Position numbers and translations under genes: made by a program. Shown piece after piece: positions 23,201-34,862 of a DNA stretch of 64,000 nucleotides. Source of the stretch: Gnomoniopsis sp. IMI 355080. Its lineage: Eukaryota > Ascomycota > Sordariomycetes > Diaporthales > Gnomoniaceae. The notes beneath the pieces are model-generated. The model was not told the DNA's origin. It searched no databases and was given only the letters and a program-made list of their open reading frames with translations. The stretch is from NCBI GenBank assembly GCA_027946555.1, contig JAPEVC010000016.1, positions 1 through 64,000 of the forward strand, in the 5' to 3' direction. How positions within the stretch are numbered: position 1 is the stretch's first letter; every line of letters starts with the position of its first letter.

Positions 23201-23777
23201 CTGGTCTGTTAGGAGGACATGAGAGAGGCTCGTGCTGCAGTGACGGCTCAGGGGACGCCTCGGAGACACTTGGTAGACTAGATTCCCACGAACGCTCAGT
23301 CACCGGGTAGAGAGACCTATCATCCATGGCAGTGCACTCGGCGTCATACCTCTTTTCAGCTACCGGCTGGAAAGAATTGGAATTAAGAGGGTTTGGATGC
23401 TGGCCGTTCTGCAGCATTCGCTCCCATGTACCCAGAGAAGATTCCGTAAAGTCCGTGTTGATCGTGTTGGAGGACCTCCGGAGAGGAATGTCGGGTATCT
23501 CTGCGCCGCCAACATCTTCATCTTCGTGAGAAGTCTCCCGAACAGCCACGTTAGGCGCCGACAGCTTGGAATTGAGAGGCTTCTCTGGAGAACCCGGGTC
23601 AGCTTCCTTTGATCGATTGGCTATGGGCGTGTCCGTCGTGTGGTCGCTTTGCACAGCTTGCTCGAATTGTTTTACCCGGCGGGCTATGTTGGGCACGTAG
23701 AGAGCGCGGGCAAAGGAGGAGCGCCGCCCACTCTTATTGTCAGTCTTTTCGGGGGCGCTTTCCTTGGTGTCCGCCAT
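20263..23777 (-). CDS. RGS-LOV blue-light photoreceptor
   Basis: Two exons, 23777-22388 and 22274-20263, with a 113-nt intron (GTGAGT...TTCAG), give 1133 residues. Residues 1-290 are disordered and Ser/Pro-rich. About 300-436 resembles an RGS box (FSVKHMQIIILDPILLHRF, then LAKDDLPAYITHVW), the G-alpha GTPase-activating fold. The LOV domain follows: FASEEFHRTTQYG spans the intron, and GRNCRFLQGP carries Cys481, the residue that forms the photoadduct with flavin. YRRDGLPFMNLLMCTPL and YYLGAQIDVSGL complete the fold. A second PAS-like segment (YPSLRILFASPTLRVPG ... WIHCTPLLGANGQVGVWIVV) lies nearer the C-terminus, then Arg/Glu-rich and Lys/Gln/Ala tails. Known relatives, such as BcLOV4 of Botrytis, bind anionic membranes in light. 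I start at ATG 23777 (MADTKES); the 25 codons before it lack an ATG. Confidence 0.9.
20322..20348. repeat. (CAG)9 microsatellite inside the RGS-LOV gene
   Basis: Nine perfect CAG units on the plus strand. On the coding minus strand they encode eight consecutive alanines near the C-terminus of the RGS-LOV protein, next to a Lys/Gln/Asp repeat. Likely length-variable between strains. Confidence 0.95.
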
Positions 23778-26700
23778 GTCTCTGAATTTCAGCCTGCAAG
23801 TCCACGTGGGAAGAAGAACGATGAGGCAAGCGGGAGGTGAGCGGGAGCGCAAGCCATCTTCTACTGATCCAATCGTCTTACAATGACAGAAAGTCTAAAT
23901 TTTCTCCGACAGGATGCGCACCATCAGACCATCCGTTCGCAAGAAAGAACAAAAACCAATTCAACTCTCGGACTTGGGCCGTAGCTATACCTAAGACGCG
24001 GAGCCAGTCACGAGGCGAGTTCTCCGGTGTTCCGCCTGGTATCATTGGGTTGGGAAGGCCATTGATGAGACATTCGCCGCCTAGGCGACCAGCATGTCTG
24101 CAAATTAAAAACAATAGTACAATGAAGGAAGAAAGGTTCCCTGGGGTAAAAATAGCGAGCGCCACGGCAGCAGGCCTCGCATGGTGAGCGGTCAAGGCGC
24201 CGGGCGGTTGAGCGGCACGGTGGTCAGTCGGCTGCAGATCGTGACACAAGATGCGATCTGCTACTTCTGCATGCTTTGCAGCAAGGAAATAAGGTTCAAC
24301 CCCCAGAAGCCTAGCTCATCCCACTCTCATGTTCTCGGGGGGTTGGGGGGGGGGCCGGGCAGTCTGACAGTGAAGAGACAGTAAAGAGAAGATACCATGT
24401 CGCACTTACAACGAAACGATCATACGCTGCTCGCGCGTTGCCGCAACTTTGCTGTAGGCTCGTGAGCAGGGAATAATGAAGTACCGCTATAAGAAAGGAC
24501 TGGTGCCTGATATGTCGCCATGTGAGAGATGATACACGCAAGGGTGCCTCTTCTTTCTGGTTGGCAATGGCATTTGCGATGCCCCCGGAGCTGCGGTTTT
24601 TGGTTACCGAGGCCTGGGATCTGAGGATGGGTTGCTCTCCAGTGTCGCTGGCAAATGAAGTTGCTTGTGACGGTGGAACGCACCAACTTTGGAAGTCATC
24701 AAATCCTTTTTGAATGCTATGTAAGCACTGGACATGGCAAGGCTGGACTATGTTCAAAACAACTCGCCGTTGAGTTTGGAAACGCGATGGTTCGGCCCGC
24801 CACGCCAGTACAAGCCAGCAGACCTTGACAGCTAGACGCAGCGTGTGTTACCCACATGCTATGTTGCCGTAGCCATCATAGTGCCTGGGTTGTAGTAAGA
24901 TCAACGTGAGCCAACAAGTACGTCCCTGGCAAGTACGAATACGACATTGGTGTCGTGCTTCGTCCGAGCCCTCATTACTACTATACCCAGTAGTACGTGT
25001 CATGGGAGGGGGAAAGATGCCCATTCAGCTTGCCAGCTCACAGTGTCTGACTTTTGTCGAGCATCTAAACTTTTGAGACCTCGCAGACTCGAGCACAGCA
25101 TGCGGCGGGCCGAGAAGTATAATGCTACGCGAGACGGCACGCGTGGAAAGTCCAAGCACAAAAAGGTACCTAGCTAGTATGCCAACAAGCTAGACGTTGC
25201 CGTCGGCGGGCAATTCGAGAAGGACGCGGCTGGAGGGGCCAATCAGGGGGCCCCTTGAATCCAAATCTCAGCCGTGCTCTAAGTCAGCCAGTTGGGTGCG
25301 TTGAATGCGGATGGAGCACGGGCTGTGGCCAGAGCTTCTTGCATTGCCCAGCCGTCGGCGCAGGGGGGACTCAGGGCCCGCATTAGTTTGTGAGATGGAA
25401 TACTATAGTACCCTTGATACCGTGTCTGGCCCTGTTCAAAACAAACAATACCCCTCCTCTCTCGTTGGCCTGCAGGTCCGTGACGCTTTTCCCCACCTTT
25501 TTTTCTGTGCGCCTGGATTAAAGCACAGAGTTCATCTCTCAAACTGTCCAGACTGGCGTTTGGTCGCGTCGTACGCGACCAACAATAACACTAGGCCGCC
25601 CCTTTTGGCCTCCCTTTCCAACCTGCGGAGCTGCGGGGAATCGGAGCCCTGATTTGAGTGAGGAGTGTTGCAGAGTTTTGTTGGCCGCGGTGTGATGTTT
25701 GGCAGAGCGCAGCGCAACAGCAGAGTCTTGAGTCCTGACTCTTGCTCGTGGCGGGCAAATATTATAGCTGAGAGCATTCCTAGACCAAGCTTCCAAGATC
25801 GGTGCGCGACGGCCAGAGATAAATAGGCCGCCAACAACAAACAGGTCAGGGCGGGACAGGGAGAGGCGCGAATCAAAGAAGTTTATCGTCGCGAGAGCTA
25901 AGTGGGGAGGGAGTGACCGTCAAGAAGGGAGAGCGCATTTCGCCATCGGTGGCTGGTGGACACCGACCTGACTGACACCTCATCACTAACAAACCAAGCG
26001 CGTCGTTGGGTGTTGCTAGGTGTCGCTAAAAGTGTAGCTAGCATTGATAGGACACGAGATATTTTGCTCAATTCAATGTATTTACGGGGCAGTAAAATTG
26101 CGTGGTAGAATCGCAACTCCTAGAAGTATACTGTCAATCCTAGGTAGCATTTATTATTTCCACGGGATTTGGAAATTGCCAAAAGACATCCACAGTAGAA
26201 GCCGTGCTGTGTGCTTTGAGTCTTACACTGAAGTCGAATGCGTGGCCCGAGCTGCGTCGCGCTAGGTCTTTTCCGACCGTGTTCTGCCAAGCGCAACAGC
26301 TTGTGATTGGTGAAAGAGGGGCGTTCCCATGGTGGCTCCCGCTGTCAGTCTTCGAACTTCACTCCATTCTGCTGTGCTGGGCCCAGTTTCCATCGCACCC
26401 TGCAATTCAACCCCAGCCCTGGCTGCTGCTGCACGACGCTTCGTCTAGGTAATCGACGTCTCTCACTACAAGCTGGAGATCCAATCCGAACTCGCTTGCT
26501 CACTCCACCACGCACCCTCCTCCGTCCATCCATGTCGCCGACGACGTGCTCGACCGACCAAGTTAACAGCTTCCCATACCATATCACCAACACATTCGAT
26601 CACTCGGTCTCCAGAGCGGCAGCGCATTGTTCGCCGTGCTCCATATAGTGGTCCGCAACCACATCGTCATTCGGTCATATGCTATTCGGCGCCGCATTCT

Positions 26701-27051
26701 TACCATTCACGACAGTAGCATGCGATAAACTGCTCAAGACGTTCCTGGATTCTCGCCCGCCGCAGACAACGTCAACCAGCTGCAAGAACTCCGCCTTCTT
26801 CGCCTTCCTGCTTCCACCGTCACACCCATCCCTCTCCACCGAGCGCTCCCCGACTTCACCTCAAGCGATCTCTTGATACGCCACAGCGCGACTGGATACC
26901 CCCACGAAGGCATTCACACACCGGAACCCCCAGCAGCTCGGCTTGAGTCCTTCATCATCAAAAAGCAAAGTCGCGCCATCGAGGTCGCCGTACTGGCTTG
27001 CCATTGACCTTGAGTCACGGCCATCGTGGCTCGTCTTCACCCCCGCCCACC
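23778..27051. promoter_or_regulatory. 3.3 kb divergent spacer, RGS-LOV and Cdh1 genes
   Basis: The longest spacer here. It should contain both promoters and a long Cdh1 leader (about 26350-27051 is CT/C-rich and rich in short upstream ATGs). Open frames at 23878-24249, 24311-24757 and 25532-25876 have no domain content. A G-rich patch lies at about 24337-24359. No white-collar-type light element was recognised with confidence. Confidence 0.45.
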
Positions 27052-28973
27052 ATGACAATCGACCCCGATAACTTGGAGGGAGGCAAGAAGGGCTACTCTG
27101 CTTTTGCAAACAGTCGCGCCCACACCCCATGCAGAACCTCAACCCCGCCACCACAGGCTGAGCGCGCCCGACTGGACGTCAAGCAAAATGCTGAACAGGG
27201 TAGTTCGAGACATGCTACTGCGTCGGCTGCACGAGATAGAGATCTGTCAAGAGTCGGGTTGGATGTGGATGCGGTGGATGATCAACTGCGCAGAGCAATG
27301 AACCACACACAGCGGGAAGGAACTCCTGTAGGCAGTCCGTCTAGGAAACGGCAAAGGATTAATGGTGACAGGTGAGGTTATTCACACTTGCGATATTGCA
27401 AGAGCTAACGGCATGGGGCAGATTCATTCCCTCTCGGACTGGTCAAGACCTACAAGCCAGCTTCAGTCTCCATGAACCCGGCACGCCTTCCAGTGCGGCA
27501 AGATCTAAGCGGCCTTCCCACGGCGAGCTGAATTTCCAGCGTAGTGAGTTGTCCCCTGGTCGAGACACGGTCTGAACAAGCTAACTTAATCCGATAGCTG
27601 AGCAAGCCAACCGAACATACAACACGCTCTTGCGCGCTGAACTATTCGAGGGCTCAATACCGCAAGCCACACCAACCTCAGCATCTCCAGAGCGTGGCAT
27701 GCCAGGGTCGTCTCGTTCTGCCACTTCGCATGACGACCCAAGGTCTCGAACACCACCTGCTAATTCTGCTGCTGCTCTGCCACCTACCATGACTCCTTCT
27801 ACGCCGCACAAGAACTTGTTCTCTTACATGTCGCCGCGTCACCTCAGCGGCATCGGTGGGCACATCACTCCATCCAAGACACCTCAAAGTCGCCACGGTC
27901 CCAACTTGGACACCAGAGCGGAAATCTACAGCCTGTCGCCCGTTAGGTTCGGGAGTCAGCAGATGCTCTTGAGCCCGAGGAGGCAGCCCCGAGCTGTCAG
28001 CAAAGTCCCATATAAAGTACTCGATGCACCCGAGCTCGCAGATGATTTCTACCTGAATCTGGTCGACTGGGGCTCAGCTAATGTCTTGGGCGTCGGGCTC
28101 GGTGCCAGTGTCTACATGTGGAATGCCCAAACCAGCAGGGTGAACAAGCTGTGCACCCTGGAGGGTGAGGACACCGTTACGAGTGTGGCATGGATACAAA
28201 AGGGAACGCACATCGCCATCGGCACAAACAAGGGTTTGGTGCAAATATGGGACGCTGAGAAACAACGACGCCTCAGAACCATGAGCGGACACACCGGTAG
28301 AGTCGGGTCTCTGGCATGGAACTCGCACATTCTCACGTCAGGATCCAGGGACCGTCTAATTTACCACCGCGACGTCAGAAAGCCCGACCAGTGGGTACGA
28401 AAGCTCGTCGGTCACAAGCAGGAAGTCTGTGGCCTCAAGTGGAATGCAGATGACGGACAACTGGCCTCCGGTGGTAACGACAACAAGTTGATGGTCTGGG
28501 AAGGCCTTAATGAGACACCTTTATGGAAATTTTCAGACCACACTGCAGCTGTGAAGGCGATCGCTTGGTCGTCGCACCAGAGGGGCCTCCTCGCGTCGGG
28601 CGGCGGCACGGCCGACCGGCGCATCATATTCCACGACACTCTCAAAGGGACTGTCATCAACGAAGTCGACACAGGCAGTCAAGTGTGCAACCTCGCGTGG
28701 TCCAAAAACTCCAATGAGATTGTCTCAACACATGGTTACAGTCAAAATCAGATCGTCGTGTGGAAATACCCGTCAATGACCCAAGTAGTCAATTTGACAG
28801 GCCACACGTACCGGGTTCTCTACCTCGCCATGAGTCCTGACGGACGCGTTGTAGTGACAGGAGCTGGCGACGAGACGTTGCGCTTCTGGAACGTATTCGG
28901 AAGGAAACCAGGTGCAAGGGAGGATACCGAAAGTGGGAGCGGCCGCCTTTCTGACTGGGGCATAATTCGCTGA
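27052..28973 (+). CDS. cdh1: APC/C activator Cdh1/Fizzy-related
   Basis: Three exons, 27052-27371, 27422-27540 and 27598-28973, give 604 residues with all phases closing. The C-box DRFIPSRTG (about 106-114) is split by the first intron, a typical place. Seven WD40 blades run from about 290 to 590 (for example TSVAWIQKGTHIAIGTNKG, LAWNSHILTSGSRD, GLKWNADDGQLASGGNDNK). The C-terminus is the IIR tail that docks on the APC3 subunit. Together these mark a Cdc20/Cdh1 activator; DTRAEIYSLSPVRFGSQQML and VPYKVLDAPELADDFYLNL are of the Cdh1/Ste9/FZR1 branch. It selects D-box and KEN-box substrates in late mitosis and G1. Many SP/TP sites (SPERG, TPPAN, SPRR) suit inhibition by CDK phosphorylation. A frame opens upstream with TTG, but the first ATG, 27052, follows CACC. 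Confidence 0.95.
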
Positions 28974-30226
28974 TGGTCTTCAAAGTGGATTTTTGCTTGT
29001 CTTATTGCGACTCTGCATTTTGCAATTGTCACATCGTCGGACAGCTCATGACCGTCACCTCTTCAAAGCTGTCTCTGCAGCATCTCATTGGGCCGTCCTC
29101 GACCTATCTGCTCATGCATTTACAGGTGTTTGAAAGGGCTCGCTCACTGGACTGCATCGCATCCTCAACTACATTTGGTTCACATGCTGGCTAGGAGGCC
29201 ATCAACTCCATACGCAACAATTTCTTACTTTCTTCAAATTCCTCCCTTCAATGCAGTCAAACTTCACCAGCAAGTCACAGCATAGCACCACAGTGCAGCA
29301 AACAACAGGGCTGCAACGGTATTGCATGGCGGTAATTTTGATGCATTACAAGCAAGCAGAGCAAGGCGAAGAGTAAACCTCAGGTATTGTGAGTGAGGCA
29401 AGCTCTGATTGGGCAAGTTTGGCTTCTTGGCAGGCGCTTCCAGGGGCACAGGATAGGAAACTATGAATCGAAGTCAGACGACATGGTCTGGCAAGGCAAT
29501 GGCATAGGCAGGACAGTCTGCTTTTAATATTGGACCTGGTGAGCTCTTCTGATCCACCAAGGTAAGGTGCGCTTTGCACCAGCTGTGTACAGACATAAGG
29601 AGCTTAGGGGGAACATGGTTCGGGGCTCTACAGCGGTTGATTTGGGTTGACTTAACCAAGCGGTCTGGGGAGTAAGGACTGAATTTGGTGGCTTACATCG
29701 TAAGGAGTTGGGGGGATGGTGAAGGATCACTCGCCACCCAATCAAAGACATACCATAGACCGTATGAGATATGAATATGATGATGAAAGGAAGCGATGTG
29801 CTTCACACTACTCTATGCATGCTTACAGACTCCTGGCTTTGATTGCAGTTGTGCTCTGTGTCTATGAAAAAAATGGGGGGCTTCTTGGAAGGCTTCCTCT
29901 TGAATCATATTTGCTTGACGCTAATTTGTTTGAACAAGCCATGTCGGACAGAACGCACTGAGCCTTGGCCACAGCAGTCGCTTGCAGAGCTTACCTAGGT
30001 AGGTAGGCATACATGCTTGTAAAACCACCTCTACTCAGTCAGCATATTGATGCTCAGAATACACCTTAAGGTATAAGAACGAAGCATCCGGGATTAACCA
30101 GAGTGACCAGTGACTATAAATCATATGAATCAAAGCCACGTGCAACTACTTAGCTTTGCTAATTGGGATATGTTTTGCATTGCATTTCAGCTACCTTGTC
30201 ATATACCTAACGACTCGCAAAGCTAC
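28974..30226. other. Convergent spacer
   Basis: No supportable gene in 1.25 kb. ACCTAGGT at 29993-30000 followed by GGTAGG, and the palindrome ACCTTAAGGT at 30063-30072, are two copies of the recurrent short palindromes described under findings. Confidence 0.45.
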
Positions 30227-31080
30227 CTAGCTAGATTGAATGACCTGAGTCCACACCGGTGCCAAGGTATTTGCAATAACCACATCCCCAGCATCGTTGG
30301 GGTGAACCCCGTCCCTCAGGTCGGTGTTTCCCAGTGGAAAGACGGCTGCTACATCAGCAATATAGATTGGGGAGGCCGTAGTGTTTTGGGACTGCGCCCA
30401 CGCTGGAATGGCGTCGTTGAGAGCTGTAATGGCGGACTGTGCGGACGGAAGGGAGATGACCGTATCAACCTATAGTATATCCATTGTCTCAGTTACCCGA
30501 CCAAACATGCGGAATTAATACCCCAGTTTCCCCTTTTCCTTGGAGCAGGAGCATTATGACAAGGAAACTGACAATGATCTTCATATTTAGGTTGTTCGAG
30601 CGCATCTCCTGGACCATCTTTGTATACGCAGCGATGATATCACTAGTCGAGTGCGACTGAGCAACATCGTTGGTGCCCAGCATAAAGTTAACGACATCGG
30701 GTTTGGCGCTGGCCAACCAACCAACCAGGTTGGTGTTAGCAATGTTAATGGCCAGATAGCCCGAGTGGCCTTCGTGGTGTTGGTCCCAGTTGCTGTGCGT
30801 GGCGACGCAGTTCTGCGTGTTGTCCGTCATGGACCCCACGAACGAGATGTTGGAGGTGACGTTGGCGTCAGCTAGGAGGTCCCAGAGCTTGGCTCGCCAG
30901 CAGGTGATCTCTGTGATGCTATCCCCCAGAGGCACTGTGCAAGAAAGAATCTCTTCTATCAGTAACGGTTTTGATTTCAGTTTCGGGGCTGACAGTTGTT
31001 TGTGTGGCAACTTTACTGATCTTGAGGGACGAGGCTATGCCTGTCAAGCAAAGTGTGGTGAGGATCGATCTCAAATACAT
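30227..31080 (-). CDS. Secreted SGNH/GDSL esterase, CE3-like
   Basis: Three exons, 31080-31017, 30934-30573 and 30469-30227, give 222 residues. A signal peptide (MYLRSILTTLCLTGIASS) precedes a single compact SGNH hydrolase domain. Block I is MPLGDSITEITCW with nucleophile Ser27, HEGHSGY gives the Gly block, MLGTNDVAQ gives the Asn block, and DGVHPNDAGD carries Asp195 and His198. The first intron splits the ATG codon of MPLGDS. This order and the wording HEGHSGY are those of carbohydrate esterase family 3, which removes acetyl groups from xylan; a related rhamnogalacturonan acetylesterase role cannot be excluded. The length fits the family's single-domain form, and no cellulose-binding module is present. 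All three catalytic residues are intact. Confidence 0.88.
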
Positions 31081-33593
31081 CTTGGCTCCTTTTCTTTACA
31101 GTTGTCCTTGAAAGTGTTGAGATGAACTGAAGTTTGTTGTCTTATGAAGGGGATCCGTAAGACAGACTTCCAGGACTTTTGGCTCAGAGGAGTGTCTACC
31201 TAATGAATCATGACTTTATACTAGGTACGCAAGACCGCAAGTTGTTACGTTTTGGAGTCGAGTATGCACAATTTTGCCTGAACAGAACTCGACAGGTCAT
31301 TAAACCAAATAATTTATTCCTAATTAAGGTCTTGCGATGCATCTGCAAAGCTACCTACCTACTCGACTTGGCATGCGGGCACAGTTGACATCAAGAGGAT
31401 GATAGGCTAAACACAAATAGATTACAGAATACTTGCAAAGATGCGCAATTCACTTTTACTATATTGAAACTTTAGAGGTTGATTCCGAGCGGTCCGTAAT
31501 GGTGCACTGGCGTCCGCATTGGGGAATATATTGAGTGTAGATGAATGTAAGGTAATAAGGTACTGTGATTGGAATAAATTTTCGTCCAATACGAGCTCAG
31601 AAGACTTTACAGACCCCTTTCTACGAAGTAAGACCCGAAATTTCAGTAATTTATGGTGATCTGTAGATTAGTAATTTAGCACTCGACACTGGATGCTTCG
31701 TGCTTCGGGTCAAAGACAAAGTTTGTATCTCGGACTTTACGGGATTATGTATTTCAAATCACCTAAACCTGCTTGTCTTAATGCCAAAATCGAAGTTCAA
31801 TATTCTACGGCGTGGGAAAGAGGGTAGTGATGATAAAGACAGGGTGTCAAACTTGACTTGCTCATTTGACAGCTTCAAAGGCTCGTTGAAGACAGTAGGA
31901 GTGAAATAGCCAAATATAATTCTTATACACTTCGGTAAACCAAAGCAGAAGCAGTTCACGTAAGACCCGTCTACGAATATCTCTGCACTACCGAAATTCC
32001 GCTTCTTTGTCCTGGTAATTAGGCACATGGCTCTCCTCCATGTTCGGGGCTGAAAGCCCACAGAGAAAAACGATTAGGGTCGCAATCTGGAGCAAACTTC
32101 AACACAGGTGTTCTAGAGAGCATTTTGGAAATTTCATGCGTTATTTCGAGGTTACAACAACGTTGGGAGGCTCGTGGCAGAATCGAAACAAAGTAGGCTT
32201 GGTCGATTTGCTCCTCAGGCCTGACAGATGAATTTCTCAGCTAAGCCCTTCAGACAGTTATATGGATGCCACCATGGTCTCGATGTGATTTAGCACCGCC
32301 ACTGGCCTTTCCTAGGATGAGATATCGCAGGCTGACCACCACCTAAACACCCGTGCATTCGACACGTATCTGCACGCTGGTTCGATGATATGCAGTCCAC
32401 CCTAGAATCTAGGTCCTCCCTTTGCGTTCATGCAGGTTTATAGGGGCGGCCTGACAGCGCTCCTAAACACTGAGTATTGTAGTTGCCTGGAAGGGGAAGG
32501 TAGGAAGAGGACGGTACGCAGCAAACACATGTCTCTAATACCCAGGCTTCACGCCCGATTTTCAAAGATCCGCCGGGGCTGATCTGCTGTCTGGGTATCA
32601 ACCGCCCCCCATCTCAGGTTGGTAACTTTAGAAGGAAGATCGACCTGTGGATGACGCAGTACCGATATACCTGGGGACCTACCTAGTTGCCAATATATCT
32701 GTCAAAGTGTAGTCGAAACTACACTTCTATTGACGCACCAAACAATCCTATGCAAATGACAGCCTGGACGCCCCATGCTGCAAACCGTTACTCACCTCAA
32801 ATTCTCTGGATGTTGTACGGAATAGCCAGCGGGATTTCAACCTTGAATGTTCTGGCGGCTGTCAGCGTCATCTTGGCAGCCAAGGGCCAAGGCAGCCTAC
32901 ACCTGTCAATTTTCGACCTTTTCAGGGTGGGGAAGGATGCAGTCGTACATGTCCAGATCGCGCCGAAGACACTAGCGGCAAGGTTCCTCTTCTGTAATAT
33001 CTCAAAGAGGCGACAATCTATGTTCCCGCGGTGGAGTATGGCACCTCGCCGTCAGCGGTAAGTAATCCGGCCCCGAGTGTGGAAGATTTGCAGCTGGATG
33101 AAGTGCGTCTGCTGTATATCCAATCCAGCGATGTCACATGGAGTATGGATTCGAGATAGTACAGGAGTATAGAATTCCTAATCAATACTGTATCCATTTC
33201 CCCAACGTGTACTTACTTGTACTTAGAATGGTATTCCAAATTACTTGTGGGGCGTCTACTGGTAGGGGAGATGGTAGCCCAGATGAGATATCAAGTATCC
33301 TCGCACCAAGATCAGATGGGGAGGTACTTGAGCAGGGTAATCCGGAACTTGCCGCGCTGTATATGATCGGCCAACGACATGCCCAAAACTGCCAAGTCGT
33401 CTTCCACTAAGACGGAATGTTGAGAAGGAGCAACACAAACTTTTCCCCCAAAAAAGCCATAAATCTGGGCGTGTCGCAAACATTTAATCACAGTCACCAG
33501 CCTCAAACCGCCAAGTCAATGAGGTAATTCTGACTTTCTGTTAGGACTCGGATCTCGGACGATTCATGTGACCAGCTGGCCTTCCACGTTGCA
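31081..33593. other. 2.5 kb AT-richer spacer, possible decayed element
   Basis: Between the esterase and carbonic anhydrase promoters. It is AT-richer than the genes and has only short open frames (longest 100-124 codons at 31759-32061 minus and 32687-33061 plus) without recognisable domains. Words CTACGAA and GTAAGACCCG occur next to each other twice, in opposite order, near 31621-31637 and 31960-31977. No transposase or LTR was recognised. Confidence 0.4.
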
Positions 33594-34442
33594 ATGATAA
33601 GAGGACGTCTTTGCTCTTACCTTCCCCGACTAACACCAGCATCACGACGACCTGCCGCTTTTATCGAATACCATCCACGCCTTATCAATATCACCAGCGC
33701 CACACCGCGCCGCGCCAGCAGCTCAGTTCCAAAAAAGCCTCACTCTCCATCATCTGCACGCAAGCCGCTCTCCGCCATGGCTAACGACGAGGAAATCTCA
33801 CAATACCTGAAGGAGACGCACGACCGGGTCTTCGAGCACAACACCCGCTGGGCCGCCGAGAAGCACGCTCAGGATCCGGACTTCTTCGTCTCCCTCAGCG
33901 CTGGTCAGAGCCCCAACTACCTTTGGATCGGCTGCTCCGACTCGCGCATCCCCGCCGAGCAGATTACTGGTCTGGAGCCCGGCGAGGCCTTTGTCCACCG
34001 GAATATCGCCAATCTGGTCAACAATATCGACCTCAACGTCATGTCCGTCATCAACTACGCCGTGGAGCACCTTGAGGTCAAGCACATCGTCGTCTGCGGT
34101 CACTACGGCTGTGGTGGCGTCAAGGCCGCCATGACTCCCAAGGACTTGGGTCTGTTGAACCCATGGCTACGTAACATTCGCGATGTCTACCGGCTGCATG
34201 AGAAGGAACTGGATTCCATCGAGGGCGATGCGCGCTACGACCGTCTCGTAGAGCTGAATGTCATTGAGCAGTGCCGCAACGTCATAAAGACCGCTGCGGT
34301 ACAGCAGTCTTATGAGAAGAAGCATTTTCCAATCGTGCATGGTTGGGTCTTTGGCTTCAACGATGGGCTGCTCAAGGACCTCAAATTTGACCACACAAAG
34401 ACTTTGGCCGATATCCAGAAGATCTACAATCTCACGAACTAG
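33594..34442 (+). CDS. Beta-carbonic anhydrase with possible dual start
   Basis: Single exon, 282 residues. The zinc site is complete: Cys114-x-Asp116-x-Arg118 in GCSDSRIP, and His170-x-x-Cys173 in CGHYGCGG. AFVHRNIANLV and HGWVFGFNDG are also typical of fungal beta-CAs. It interconverts CO2 and bicarbonate for anabolic carboxylations and CO2 sensing. Residues 1-61 are rich in Arg, Ser and Ala without acids (RLCSYLPRLTPASRRPAA), like a mitochondrial presequence. A second in-frame ATG at 33777 (Met62, MANDEEISQYL) has a good context, GCCATGG, and starts right before the conserved domain, so mitochondrial and cytosolic forms could arise from one gene. The neighbouring transporter converges on its 3' end. 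Confidence 0.95.
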   Translation: MIRGRLCSYLPRLTPASRRPAAFIEYHPRLINITSATPRRASSSVPKKPHSPSSARKPLSAMANDEEISQYLKETHDRVFEHNTRWAAEKHAQDPDFFVSLSAGQSPNYLWIGCSDSRIPAEQITGLEPGEAFVHRNIANLVNNIDLNVMSVINYAVEHLEVKHIVVCGHYGCGGVKAAMTPKDLGLLNPWLRNIRDVYRLHEKELDSIEGDARYDRLVELNVIEQCRNVIKTAAVQQSYEKKHFPIVHGWVFGFNDGLLKDLKFDHTKTLADIQKIYNLTN

Positions 34443-34862
34443 TGGTCGTGGGAAGAGATAGGCCCAAAAGACCAGCTGGGAAATCATGAGTAAAGGCTAG
34501 AATTAGAGTTGAAGCGCCTCCGCCTGCTGAGCGAGCCGGTTGAGAGTTTTGGGCCGCAGTATCTTGGCACGGAGGCCGAAGCGCGGTTAGGCTGGAGATC
34601 GGGTCACGCCGGTTGGGAGCCCCGGGGGGGGGGGTGGACGGCGTTGCTTAGGGGTGGGTAGATTTCATTGAAAGTTGTACTGAAGCGGATATTCTCGCAG
34701 TATGATTCATATCAACACGCTTTTCCTCCGTGGCTCATATGTGCCTCCTCAGAATCAAGGGCCGCCACGATCGTTCCTGTGTCCATACTCCTGCGCGTCC
34801 CAGACTCGTTGACTTCACAAGGGCTCGGGCCCTCTTTCCATCTCTTATGTCACTCCAAGCCA
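34443..34862. other. Convergent spacer with G11 tract
   Basis: Between the carbonic anhydrase and transporter stop codons. It contains 11 consecutive G at 34624-34634, flanked by CCC, which could fold locally or be an assembly weak point. No gene seen. Confidence 0.5.

Noticed and set aside
24311..24757. 148-codon minus-strand open frame in the RGS-LOV/Cdh1 spacer
   Set aside because: There is no domain, no clear start context and no splice partners; frames of this length are expected by chance in GC-balanced DNA.
31081..33593. Transposon or Starship-type mobile element around the accessory block
   Set aside because: No transposase, reverse transcriptase, tyrosine recombinase, LTR or terminal inverted repeat was seen in 30-49 kb.
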